Shown here in pieces: positions 33,917 to 42,706 of a stretch of DNA of 64,000 bases. The notes beneath the pieces were generated by a model that was not told the DNA's origin, searched no databases, and was given only the letters and a program-made list of their open reading frames with translations. A program made the translations under genes and the position numbers. Each line of letters begins with the position of its first letter. Position 1 is the stretch's first letter. The stretch lies in assembly GCA_910589265.1 (NCBI GenBank), contig CAJUTQ010000083.1, forward strand, positions 7,311 through 71,310. Direction: 5' to 3'. The DNA is from an uncultured Lachnospiraceae bacterium (GTDB lineage Bacteria > Bacillota > Clostridia > Lachnospirales > Lachnospiraceae).

Positions 33917-35898
33917 GTTTTTCAGGAAAGTGGCTTTTGCCAAGGCTGGCATGGATTGGTATATGGAGAAATAAAGAGACTTATATTCCTTATATAGGGG
34001 CTGGTATTTTTTCTGTGTTTTTATATTTTGTTTTTCTTTTAATTAGCAATAATGATATTATGTATACTTTGCCAAGAGCTAGTTATGTAATGGTCTTAAT
34101 GCTTTTGGGAAGCTGGCTGTTGGCCGTTATATTGATTTTGTTTTTCCTATATACCAACCGTTTTCTCATGAAGAGAAGAGCAAAGGAGTTAGGCCTATAC
34201 AGTATTCTTGGGTTGGAAAAGAAACATATTGGCATCCTTCTTTTTATAGAAACAGGAATAATCTATACAATAGCCCTGTTAGGTGGTGTTGTATGGGGGC
34301 TTGTTTTTTCAAAACTTATTTTCCTAATTTTGTTAAATATGGCAAGAATTCCATTGGATACAAGCTTTCAGTTTAGCATAAAAGCATTGGTATCTACCTT
34401 ATTATTTTTTGCAGCAGCCTATGGGTTTAACTTGATGGTCAATCTATATCAGGTAATGAGATCGAAACCTGGAAGTTTATTTCAGGATGGAAAAAAGGGA
34501 GAAAAGGAAACAAAACATCCTATTTTGACAACGATAGTAGGGATTGCGTTGTTATTAGGGGGGTATTCTTTATCCCTTACTTCCCAATTAGACGGGACCA
34601 TTTTTTCTGATTTTTTTCTTGCCATTTTCTTTGTTATTTTTGGGACCCATTGCTTTTTTCGTTCAGGTCTTGGCTTTTTACTAAAAGTACTGAAAAAAAG
34701 GGAGACTTTTTACTATAAGAAAAACAACTATGTTACGTTAGCAGGAATGTCTTATAGGACGAAGAAAAGCGCTTCCAGCTTGTCGAATTTATGTATTTTC
34801 AGTACAATGGTTATTATTACCTTACTCTGTACTATATCCTTGGCCTTTGGAATGAAGGATATTTTACTTTATCGCTTTCCTTATGACGTGGAAATGAATT
34901 TTTTAGCAGAAAAAATAGAGAATAGAGAAGGGATTATTAAAGAGGGAGAAAGAATCGCAGAACAAAATAATGTGTCTGTATCAAAAGAGACAGACTACTT
35001 TTATACTAGAATAAAAGTGGAAAGAAAAGGAAATACCTTTTTAAATATAGGGGAGGATGCGAACACCTGGGAGAAGGAAGGGCTGTATGAAGTGCGCCTT
35101 TTAACTGAGGAGGAGTTCCAAAGAGTAGAAGAAAAGGGAGCTGTATTGAAAGAAGGGGAGATCTTTACATTTAGCGATGGAAAAAGTATGAAAGCTTCCT
35201 CTCTGAAATTAGCAGACACAAACTATATCGTAAAAGAAGAATTTGAAACATTTCCCTTTGTGGAAAAAAGAGAAAAAGCTGTGTTTGGAGAACATTATTT
35301 TATTGTTGTCAAAGATAGGGAAGAAATAGAAAAGCTTCTCCAATATTATGGACAAGGAGAAGAGATTTTCAATATGCGTATGTGTGTCACAGGAGGGGAA
35401 GAGGAAAAACAAAAGTTTGCAGAGCAAATGGAAAGTTATGGGGCAAAGAAAGAAGGTATGATAAGTGGATGGAATGGGGCAGAGCAACGACTGGAAATTC
35501 TGTCCATGAATGGAGGCCTTATTTTTCTGGGTATTTTTTTGGGTATTGCTTTTCTCATCTTTTTACTTATTATTATGTATTATAAACAAATTACAGAGGG
35601 ATATGATGATAGGGAGAATTTTATGATTATGGAGAAAGTAGGAATGACGGATGAAGATGTGAAAGGGACAATAAAAAGGCAGGTACAGCTTGTATTCTAT
35701 CTTCCCCTTTTCTTAGCCTTTTGCCATACGGCCATTGCCCTTCCCATGATTCATGCTTTATTTGGAGCTATTTCTTTATTTCAGGAGAAATTGGTGTTTT
35801 TTTGTGGACTAGGAAGTATGGGATTCTTTTTCATACTTTATGCAGCAGCTTACCGTAAGACGGCAAAAGTATATTATAAAATTGTCAAACATTCATAG
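33913..35898 (+). CDS. Bce-type FtsX permease
   Basis: 661 residues. About ten membrane helices with FtsX domains near each end, and a large extracellular domain of roughly 200 residues (about 315-535) between helices, the peptide-recognition domain of BceB proteins. The C-terminal FtsX unit is at about residues 535-655 (ITEGYDDRENFMIMEKVGM). The ligand is not predictable from sequence. Confidence 0.9.
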   Translation: MSFSGKWLLPRLAWIGIWRNKETYIPYIGAGIFSVFLYFVFLLISNNDIMYTLPRASYVMVLMLLGSWLLAVILILFFLYTNRFLMKRRAKELGLYSILGLEKKHIGILLFIETGIIYTIALLGGVVWGLVFSKLIFLILLNMARIPLDTSFQFSIKALVSTLLFFAAAYGFNLMVNLYQVMRSKPGSLFQDGKKGEKETKHPILTTIVGIALLLGGYSLSLTSQLDGTIFSDFFLAIFFVIFGTHCFFRSGLGFLLKVLKKRETFYYKKNNYVTLAGMSYRTKKSASSLSNLCIFSTMVIITLLCTISLAFGMKDILLYRFPYDVEMNFLAEKIENREGIIKEGERIAEQNNVSVSKETDYFYTRIKVERKGNTFLNIGEDANTWEKEGLYEVRLLTEEEFQRVEEKGAVLKEGEIFTFSDGKSMKASSLKLADTNYIVKEEFETFPFVEKREKAVFGEHYFIVVKDREEIEKLLQYYGQGEEIFNMRMCVTGGEEEKQKFAEQMESYGAKKEGMISGWNGAEQRLEILSMNGGLIFLGIFLGIAFLIFLLIIMYYKQITEGYDDRENFMIMEKVGMTDEDVKGTIKRQVQLVFYLPLFLAFCHTAIALPMIHALFGAISLFQEKLVFFCGLGSMGFFFILYAAAYRKTAKVYYKIVKHS

Positions 35899-35935
35899 AT
35901 AGGATAGTGATTGACAGAAAGGTATCGTTATTATT

Positions 35936-36625
35936 ATGATTGAAATTTATGCAATGGCTCTTTTTCCGTTGGAGGAGGAGAAGACATTTCGAGAAAACCT
36001 TAGAAAAATTTCAGGAGAAAGAAGAGAAAAAATAAGAAATTTAAAAAATAAAAAAAGTCAGCGCCAATCTTTAGGCGCTGGGCTTTTATTGGAGTATGGA
36101 TTAAAAAAACTAAAAATACAAAAGGGGGAGATAAGTAGGACAGAGAATGGGAAGCTATATGTAAAGAACAGGGATGAAATTGATTTTAACATTTCCCATT
36201 CAGGAGAGTATGCTGTTTGTGCCATAGGGTATGAAGAGGGAAGGGGAATAAAAGTAGGAGTAGATTTGGAGAAAAGGAGAAAAAGAAATATATTATCTAT
36301 AGCAGAACGATTTTTTCCTTTGGAGGAATATGAAAAGATAAAAGAGTTAAAGGAGGAAGAAGGAGTAAAGCTTTTCCATTCTTTGTGGACTGGGAAGGAA
36401 AGCTATGTAAAAGCAATAGGAATAGGAATAACCTATGGCCTGGATTCCTTTATGGTAAAATCTTGTCCAAGTCAGGCTATAGGGAAGATCATAGATAAAA
36501 GAATGGTAGAATCTTTTTTCATAAAGGAATACGATGAGATAGAAGGATATTCCTTAACAGTATGTGGGAACAGGGAAGCATTTGCAGAAAAAGTAAAGTG
36601 GGTAAATATTCCCTTTGACCTTTAA
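35936..36625 (+). CDS. 4'-phosphopantetheinyl transferase, Sfp family
   Basis: 229 residues. Moves phosphopantetheine from CoA to a carrier-protein serine. Mg-binding motif GVDLEKR and WTGKESYVKAIG with catalytic Glu and Lys; substrate-side FNISHSG with His. This two-half Sfp build usually serves NRPS/PKS or fatty-acid carriers, but none is encoded in the window. It stands alone between the Bce permease and a convergent LysR gene. Confidence 0.88.
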   Translation: MIEIYAMALFPLEEEKTFRENLRKISGERREKIRNLKNKKSQRQSLGAGLLLEYGLKKLKIQKGEISRTENGKLYVKNRDEIDFNISHSGEYAVCAIGYEEGRGIKVGVDLEKRRKRNILSIAERFFPLEEYEKIKELKEEEGVKLFHSLWTGKESYVKAIGIGITYGLDSFMVKSCPSQAIGKIIDKRMVESFFIKEYDEIEGYSLTVCGNREAFAEKVKWVNIPFDL

Positions 36626-36650
36626 CCTTTACATAGATAATTTCTTTGTA

Positions 36651-37541
36651 TTAGGAAAATTTTTCCATAACTCTTTTTAGAAACAGTTCGGCCGCTGAAG
36701 AAAAAACGGAATATTTCTTCCATATCATATCCAGTTTCGCATCCAGTCTTGGTTTCAGAGGTCGAAAGCAGAGACGACTGTTTTCGGAAGTGTTCGCAAT
36801 CTTATCAATAGTAATAGCATATCCAATTCCCTTATCAACCATAATGGCTGCATTGTAAACGAGATTAAAAGTCGTTACAATATTCAGTTTTTCAAATTCA
36901 GAGCCAAACCAATGGGTAAATTCATTTTCCCCATGGCTATCCGTGATGGCTTGTCTGGAACATATTAAAGGTAAATCCAATAAATCTTCTTTTATAATGT
37001 GGGATTTCTTTGCTAGGAGGCAATCCTTACGCATGAGTACACCCCATCTGTCTATAGCAGGAATATGGAGGCAGTCATATTTTATCAAATCTGCTGGCTG
37101 CACGAGAATTCCAAAATCCAAGAGCCCTCTGTCTAGGCGCTCTGTAACATCAGCAGCATTTCCACTATATAAATGATAGTGAATATGAGGATATTCTACA
37201 CGAAGTTTACTAATCACTTCTGCAATGAGCCCTATGGCATCAGTCTCCCCTCCCCCAATATAAACGTCACCGGCAATGTCCTTTTCCATGGCCTTAAATT
37301 CTGCTTCTGTTTTATCTACCATGGATATGATTTCTTCTGCTCTTTTGCGAAAAATCATACCTTCTTTTGTGAGCTTCATATTATGACTGCTGCGAATAAA
37401 AAGTTTTTGACCCAGTTTTTCTTCTAAATCTTTAATTTGGCGAGAGAGAGTGGGCTGAGTAATATGAAGAAAATTTGCTGCATTGGTGATACTTCCTTCT
37501 CTAGCTATAGAAAGAAAATAGCGAAGAACTCGAATTTCCAT
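36651..37541 (-). CDS. LysR-family transcriptional regulator
   Basis: 296 residues. N-terminal helix-turn-helix (MEIRVLRYFLSIAREGSIT, AANFLHITQPTLSRQIKDLE) and a two-lobed effector domain from about residue 90. Divergent from the hydrolase pair, with an inverted repeat of LysR type between them, so it probably controls them and itself. GGAG before the ATG. Confidence 0.93.
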   Translation of the reverse strand: MEIRVLRYFLSIAREGSITNAANFLHITQPTLSRQIKDLEEKLGQKLFIRSSHNMKLTKEGMIFRKRAEEIISMVDKTEAEFKAMEKDIAGDVYIGGGETDAIGLIAEVISKLRVEYPHIHYHLYSGNAADVTERLDRGLLDFGILVQPADLIKYDCLHIPAIDRWGVLMRKDCLLAKKSHIIKEDLLDLPLICSRQAITDSHGENEFTHWFGSEFEKLNIVTTFNLVYNAAIMVDKGIGYAITIDKIANTSENSRLCFRPLKPRLDAKLDMIWKKYSVFSSAAELFLKRVMEKFS

Positions 37542-37616
37542 CTTTCTTTCTCCTTTTCATTATAATAAATGGATTATAGCATGCTCTTTTATGCCTGAAA
37601 AGCATTTCATGTATTT

Positions 37617-37646
37617 TGATTTAAGTATTGGCTATTTTTTAAATCA
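37617..37646. promoter_or_regulatory. candidate LysR operator
   Basis: Perfect inverted repeat TGATTTAA (37617-37624) and TTAAATCA (37639-37646), 14 bases between, midway in the 160-base divergent region. It contains T-N11-A type spacing. Confidence 0.5.
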
Positions 37647-37701
37647 TGCATTACAATCTTATGGAGGAAGAAGATAAAAAGATGAATGGAGGATATTGAT
37701 G

Positions 37702-38676
37702 ATGGAAGAAAAACAAATATTAACATCAGAATGGGATAAGACATTTCCAAAAAGTGAAAAGATCCATCACTGTAAGATTACATTTCACAATCGTTATGGC
37801 ATTACTCTTGCGGCTGATTTATATGAACCCAAAAATGCAGAGGAAAAGCTTTCAGCCATTGCAGTGTGCGGACCCTTTGGTGCGGTTAAAGAACAGGCAG
37901 CAGGCTTGTATGCTCAGACAATGGCAGAAAGAGGATTCTTAACTATTGCCTTTGATCCCTCTTTTACAGGAGAAAGTGGGGGTCAGCCCCGTTATGTGGC
38001 GTCCCCAGACATAAATACGGAGGATTTTCAGGCAGCTGTTGATTTTTTGTCGTTGCAAGAAAAGGTGGACCCAGAGAAAATTGGTATTATTGGCATTTGT
38101 GGTTGGGGAGGAATGGCTATTCAAGCAGCAGCCATTGATACAAGAATTAAAGCGACGATTGCTTCCACCATGTATGATATGACTAGGGTAAATGCAAAAG
38201 GTTATTTTGACGCAGAGGATAGTGAAGAAGCCCGATATGAAAAGCGCAAATCTCTCAATGCCCAAAGACTCAAAGATTACAGAAATGGAATCTATGCCCT
38301 TGGGGGAGGTGTGGCAGATCCGATGCCAGAAGATGCCCCCTTTTATTTAAAGGATTATTACAATTATTACAAAACAGGTAGGGGATATCATAAGCGTTCT
38401 CTGAATTCTAATGGGGGATGGAATGTAACCTCTTCCCTATCTTTTATGAACATGTCCATTATGGAATATGCCCATGAAATACGGAACGCAGTTTTACTCA
38501 TTCATGGAGAAAAGGCTCATTCTTGTTACTTTAGTAAAGATGCATACAAGAAATTAAAAGGTGACAATAAAGAACTGATGATGATACCAGATGCAATTCA
38601 CACAGACTTATATGATAGGATGGATGTGATTCCTTTTGATAAGATGGCAAAGTTTTTTCAAGAGAATTTGATATAA
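37702..38676 (+). CDS. cytoplasmic alpha/beta hydrolase with Cys nucleophile
   Basis: 324 residues, alpha/beta-hydrolase fold close to the dienelactone hydrolase/YcjY type. The nucleophile elbow is GICGWGG, with Cys where most have Ser, and the late His is in AIHTDLYD. There is no signal peptide. GGAGGA lies eight bases before this ATG; another ATG is at 37699. It shares most of its sequence with the next gene (AIAVCGPFGAVKEQ, AFDPSFTGES), a tandem duplication. Confidence 0.82.
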   Translation: MEEKQILTSEWDKTFPKSEKIHHCKITFHNRYGITLAADLYEPKNAEEKLSAIAVCGPFGAVKEQAAGLYAQTMAERGFLTIAFDPSFTGESGGQPRYVASPDINTEDFQAAVDFLSLQEKVDPEKIGIIGICGWGGMAIQAAAIDTRIKATIASTMYDMTRVNAKGYFDAEDSEEARYEKRKSLNAQRLKDYRNGIYALGGGVADPMPEDAPFYLKDYYNYYKTGRGYHKRSLNSNGGWNVTSSLSFMNMSIMEYAHEIRNAVLLIHGEKAHSCYFSKDAYKKLKGDNKELMMIPDAIHTDLYDRMDVIPFDKMAKFFQENLI

Positions 38677-38701
38677 ATCATATAGGAGGAAAAGGAAAAG
38701 C

Positions 38702-39895
38702 ATGATGAAACGAACATTTATCATTGCAGGCACTGCAGCAATCGTCTTATCTATAACAGCATGTAGCGCACAAGAAAGAAATCAAATAGAGACAGAGATG
38801 ACAGAATCAACAGATAAGGCAGAAAATCCAATCCAGGAATCTAATATGAATGAGCCAGTACAAGAGAACATAGAGAAAGTGAATTACGGGGATATGTCAG
38901 ATACAACTATCCAAGGAGAGGAAATAGTACTTACAACGAAGTGGGATAAGGTATTTCCTTTAAGTGAAGAAGTAAACCACAAAAAGGTTACCTTTGTCAA
39001 CCATTTCGGGAATACTCTGGCAGCAGATCTTTACGAACCAAAGGACTATACAGGCAAACTGCCTGCCATTGCAGTGTGCGGCCCATTTGGAGCTGTTAAG
39101 GAGCAAAGTTCTGGACTCTATGCCCAGGAAATGGCAAAGAGAGGGTTCCTTACAATAGCCTTTGACCCTTCTTTTACTGGAGAAAGCAGTGGCAGCCCAA
39201 GGTATTTTCATTCTCCAGATATAAATGTTGAAGACTATCAGGCAGCCATTGATTTCCTTTCTGTACAGGACAATGTGGATCCAGATCAGATTGGGATCAT
39301 TGGAATATGCGGATGGGGAGGAATAGCCGTACAGACGGCAGCTCTTGATACAAGGGTAAAGGGGACAGCAGCTATAACTATGTATGATATGAGCCGGAAC
39401 ACAGCCCTTGGATATTTTGATTCCATTGATGAGGAGGGAAGATATGAGGCCCGTGTAGCATATAACAATCAAAGAACCCAGGATTATAAAAATGGGGAAT
39501 ATACTTTAGGCGGCGGACTCCCAGAGGAAGCCCCAACAGAAGCTCCCCAGTACTTAAAGGATTATGTGGCCTATTATAAGACAGAGCGAGGCTATCATCC
39601 CCGCTCCCTCAATTCTAACAACGGATGGGCGGCTACTGCCAGTGGTTCCTTAATGAATATGCGGATGTTTGCCTATGCACCAGAAATTCGAAGTGGAGTT
39701 CTTCTTGTCCATGGAGAAAAGGCTCACTCTTTTATGTACAGTCAGGACACTTATGAGCTACTTACGGGAGAGAATAAGGAGTTGATGATCATACAAGGAG
39801 CAAATCATACAGACTTGTATGATCAGATGGACAAGATACCTTGGGAAAAGCTGGAAACCTTTTTTTTAGAGAACTTTGGGAAGAATCTTGAATAA
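38702..39895 (+). CDS. lipoprotein alpha/beta hydrolase, paralogue of preceding gene
   Basis: 397 residues. A lipoprotein signal with lipobox SITAC (Cys21) and a linker of about 60 residues precede a hydrolase domain aligned along its length with the upstream protein. Nucleophile GICGWGG with Cys, late His in ANHTDLYD. So the same enzyme exists inside and outside the membrane, with the gene for one 25 bases behind the other under one LysR regulator. Substrate unknown. Confidence 0.85.
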   Translation: MMKRTFIIAGTAAIVLSITACSAQERNQIETEMTESTDKAENPIQESNMNEPVQENIEKVNYGDMSDTTIQGEEIVLTTKWDKVFPLSEEVNHKKVTFVNHFGNTLAADLYEPKDYTGKLPAIAVCGPFGAVKEQSSGLYAQEMAKRGFLTIAFDPSFTGESSGSPRYFHSPDINVEDYQAAIDFLSVQDNVDPDQIGIIGICGWGGIAVQTAALDTRVKGTAAITMYDMSRNTALGYFDSIDEEGRYEARVAYNNQRTQDYKNGEYTLGGGLPEEAPTEAPQYLKDYVAYYKTERGYHPRSLNSNNGWAATASGSLMNMRMFAYAPEIRSGVLLVHGEKAHSFMYSQDTYELLTGENKELMIIQGANHTDLYDQMDKIPWEKLETFFLENFGKNLE

Positions 39896-39907
39896 GAAAT
39901 AAGCATG

Positions 39908-39948
39908 AAAGGGGAGAAGCCTGAGTTGGATCAGGACTCCCCTTTTTT
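39908..39948 (+). terminator. terminator after the hydrolase pair
   Basis: AAAGGGGAG pairs with CTCCCCTTT, with inner CCTGA/TCAGG, followed by a T run. Confidence 0.85.
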
Positions 39949-39978
39949 GCGTAGGGAACAATGGGCGCCAGATGTCTA

Positions 39979-40008
39979 TTGATAATTCTACCTATACTGT
40001 GATAGAAT
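39979..40008 (+). promoter_or_regulatory. promoter of the DUF1848 gene
   Basis: TTGATA at 39979-39984, 18 bases, TAGAAT at 40003-40008, 21 bases before the ATG. Confidence 0.5.
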
Positions 40009-40029
40009 TTATAAAAGGCAGGAAATGAT

Positions 40030-40965
40030 ATGATATTAAATATAGGCAACAGGACAGATATACCTGGATTTTATAGCGATTGGTTTTATAAACGAATACA
40101 AGAAGGATATGTATTCGTACGTAATCCATACAATCCATTTAATGTAACAAAATATTTATTCGATCCAGAAATAATAGATGGAATGATTTTTTGTACAAAA
40201 AATCCCTTTCCAATGCTGGAAAGAATTTCTCTCTTATCCATATATGATACCTTTTGGTTTGTAACAATTACTCCCTATGAAAAGGATGTGGAACCTTATG
40301 TGCCAACAAAGGCTAAGGTCATCCATTCCTTTCAACTCCTTTCTGAACAAGTAGGAAGAGAAAGAATAAGCTGGCGGTATGATCCTATCTTTATTACAAG
40401 TAAATATTCTATAGATTATCATATAGAACAATTTGGGCAGATGGCAAACGAATTATCAAAGTATACGAGACAATGCGTCATAAGCTTTCTGGATTTATAT
40501 GAAAAAACGAAAAGAAATTTTAAGGGTGTGGGTAGTGTCACAAATCATGAACAGGAACAACTGGTTTATGCCTTTTCAACAATTGGAAAAAAATATGGAT
40601 TACAAATCCATTTATGCTGTGAAAACAAAAGTCTTGTCAGAGAGAATGTGGATGCAGACGGTTGTATGTCAAAACATGTCTTAGAGAAGGCATGGGAGTT
40701 TCAGCTAGAGGTGCCTAAAAAAAAGATGGCCAGAAAGGAATGTCCTTGTCTTATTACAGCTGATATTGGAGCCTATAATACTTGTGGTCATGGCTGCTTG
40801 TACTGTTATGCGAATGACAACAGGGAGAGAGTTATGAGAAATATGAAAATGCATGATAAGGATTCTCCCCTCTTAATAGGTAAAATAAAGGAGGAAGATG
40901 TGATTACATTAGGGGAACAAAAGTCTTGGAAAAACGGACAAATCCATATGTTTGATATCATGTAA
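40030..40965 (+). CDS. DUF1848 family protein
   Basis: 311 residues of a widespread clostridial family without known function. Typical blocks: LNIGNRTDIPGFYSDWF, FCTKNPFPML, SWRYDPIF. The C-terminal part has a Cys cluster CPCLITADIGAYNTCGHGCLYCYAND; the CxxxCLYCYA piece resembles a radical-SAM iron-sulfur motif, though at the wrong end of the protein for a classical one. Confidence 0.85.
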   Translation: MILNIGNRTDIPGFYSDWFYKRIQEGYVFVRNPYNPFNVTKYLFDPEIIDGMIFCTKNPFPMLERISLLSIYDTFWFVTITPYEKDVEPYVPTKAKVIHSFQLLSEQVGRERISWRYDPIFITSKYSIDYHIEQFGQMANELSKYTRQCVISFLDLYEKTKRNFKGVGSVTNHEQEQLVYAFSTIGKKYGLQIHLCCENKSLVRENVDADGCMSKHVLEKAWEFQLEVPKKKMARKECPCLITADIGAYNTCGHGCLYCYANDNRERVMRNMKMHDKDSPLLIGKIKEEDVITLGEQKSWKNGQIHMFDIM

Positions 40966-40980
40966 TGAAAAGGTGAGAGT

Positions 40981-41082
40981 ATGAATAAGGAAAAGTACTG
41001 TTTCATGATTGCAAATGCTTATGGAGAAGTATCATATATAAAGAAGTCATTGGATAAAGTATTATATTCAGTTAGACGATAG
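40981..41082 (+). CDS. possible 33-residue protein
   Basis: MNKEKYCFMIANAYGEVSYI followed by a basic end. AAAAGGTGAG seven bases before the ATG is a strong ribosome site and close to that of the antiporter gene 100 bases on. It starts 15 bases after the DUF1848 stop. It could be a leader peptide or the start of a broken gene. No family seen. Confidence 0.4.
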   Translation: MNKEKYCFMIANAYGEVSYIKKSLDKVLYSVRR

Positions 41083-41179
41083 GGTCTGTGAACTAGAAGA
41101 AAAGAAAACAGGTTTGTTTCATAATAAAGAAAAAAATTTTGTCGACAGGAAGTATACGATAAGGAAAGGTGAGGGAAAT

Positions 41180-42364
41180 ATGGATTATAATACGTTACGT
41201 GATCTGGCAATCATTGTCATTGCAGCAAAATGCCTGGGAATTGCTGCAAGGTACATGAAACTCCCGCAAGTAGTAGGAGAAATTGTGGCAGGTTTGTTCA
41301 TTGGCCCTAGTGTATTAGGGATTGTGGGGCAGTCTGATTTTCTAGCAGTTATGGCAGAAATTGGTGTGATACTCTTAATGTTTTCAGCTGGCCTCCAAAA
41401 TAAGCTTTCAGATTTGCTAAGAACAGGCCCAAAGGCCTTACTCATTGCATGTGGGGGAGTTTTTGTACCTCTAATCATGGGCGCAGCTTTATTCATGGCT
41501 TTTTATGGAGTTTCTCCATGGGGGTCGGAGGGATTCTATAAAGCCGTATTCATCGGCGTAATTATGACAGCTACCTCTGTTAGCATAACGGTGGAAACAT
41601 TGCGGGAGATGGGAAAACTAAGGGGAAAATGTGGAACAGCCATTATAAGCGCTGCTATCATTGACGATGTTCTTGGCATTCTCGTGTTAACCTTTGTGAT
41701 TGGTTTCCAAGATTCCTCGGTACAGCCTCAGAAGATTATGCTCAATACGGTGTTGTTTTTTATTTTTGCTATTGTTGTCGGTATTTTGTTGTATAAAGTG
41801 TTTCAAAAGATTGACCAGTTGTATCCCCATACGCAGAGAATACCAATCCTAGGACTAGGGCTTTGCCTGCTGATGGCTTATATTGCAGAAACTTATTTTG
41901 GAATTGCGGACATAACAGGTGCGTTTGTGACAGGAGTGATTCTCTGCAATCTACCAGATTCAGAATACATTGAGCAGAAAATGGATATTACCTCTTATAT
42001 GCTCTTTGGACCAGTATTCTTTGCAAGTATTGGCCTCAAAACCGTACTTTCAGGAATTACACCACAGATAATCTTCTTTACCGTTAGTTTCGTTTTAGTA
42101 GCCCTTTTAAGTAAAATTATAGGTTCTGGTCTGATGGCAAAAGTGTGTGGCTTTTCCAACCGGGACAGCATATGCATTGGCGTTGGTATGATGGCCCGCG
42201 GGGAGGTTGCACTCATTGTTGCCCAGAGGGGGCTGAGTGTAGGGCTTATGGATGGAGGGCTATTTACAACAGTAATTCTACTTATCATAGTTTCATCTAT
42301 TGTGACTCCAATCCTTCTTAAAATCTGCTTTGAAGATCAGGAGCAAAAAACAGTGCTTTCTTGA
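41180..42364 (+). CDS. Kef/NapA-type cation:proton antiporter
   Basis: 394 residues from the ATG behind GGAAAGGTGAGGG; the frame is open upstream to 41114 but without a site. About twelve membrane helices of the CPA2 family: LPQVVGEIVAGLFIGPSVLG, LLMFSAGLQNKL, the ion-site block IISAAIIDDVLGILVL with paired Asp, and GMMARGEVALIVAQRG near the end. No RCK domain is fused. Confidence 0.9.
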   Translation: MDYNTLRDLAIIVIAAKCLGIAARYMKLPQVVGEIVAGLFIGPSVLGIVGQSDFLAVMAEIGVILLMFSAGLQNKLSDLLRTGPKALLIACGGVFVPLIMGAALFMAFYGVSPWGSEGFYKAVFIGVIMTATSVSITVETLREMGKLRGKCGTAIISAAIIDDVLGILVLTFVIGFQDSSVQPQKIMLNTVLFFIFAIVVGILLYKVFQKIDQLYPHTQRIPILGLGLCLLMAYIAETYFGIADITGAFVTGVILCNLPDSEYIEQKMDITSYMLFGPVFFASIGLKTVLSGITPQIIFFTVSFVLVALLSKIIGSGLMAKVCGFSNRDSICIGVGMMARGEVALIVAQRGLSVGLMDGGLFTTVILLIIVSSIVTPILLKICFEDQEQKTVLS

Positions 42365-42571
42365 GCATATTCTGGTTGTTATAATAGATTGGTCAGTATA
42401 TGAGACAAGGTGTACATAATCATAAAGAAGTACAAGAAAACTATCCCACAGGTATAGGGTGCAAAAAAAGGCAGAGCTAGCTTCTTCTAGATAGGCTTTA
42501 GGCTTTCGTCTCCAATGCCTGATAGGGCAAGTATGCGACAATCATCCACATGAAATGTATTTACAAGATAG

Positions 42572-42706
42572 ATGGACCTTTGTTCTAAAGAACAGTTGAA
42601 ATACTATTGGAATTTCAAATGGTTGCTAGGAAAAGATCTTGCCTCTTTGTTCCATGTTAACCCCCCAACGATTGTAAATTGGGAAATAAAGGAGGACCCG
42701 CCATGA
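42572..42706 (+). CDS. 44-residue HTH-like mini-protein coupled to the macrodomain gene
   Basis: Open frame starting MDLCSKEQLKYYWNFKWLL directly after an in-frame stop. Residues about 20-38 (GKDLASLFHVNPPTIVNWE) have the pattern of a Xre-type helix-turn-helix. Its TGA overlaps the ATG of the next gene (ATGA), suggesting coupling. There is no convincing ribosome site of its own, so it may be the tail of a truncated regulator. Confidence 0.4.
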   Translation: MDLCSKEQLKYYWNFKWLLGKDLASLFHVNPPTIVNWEIKEDPP

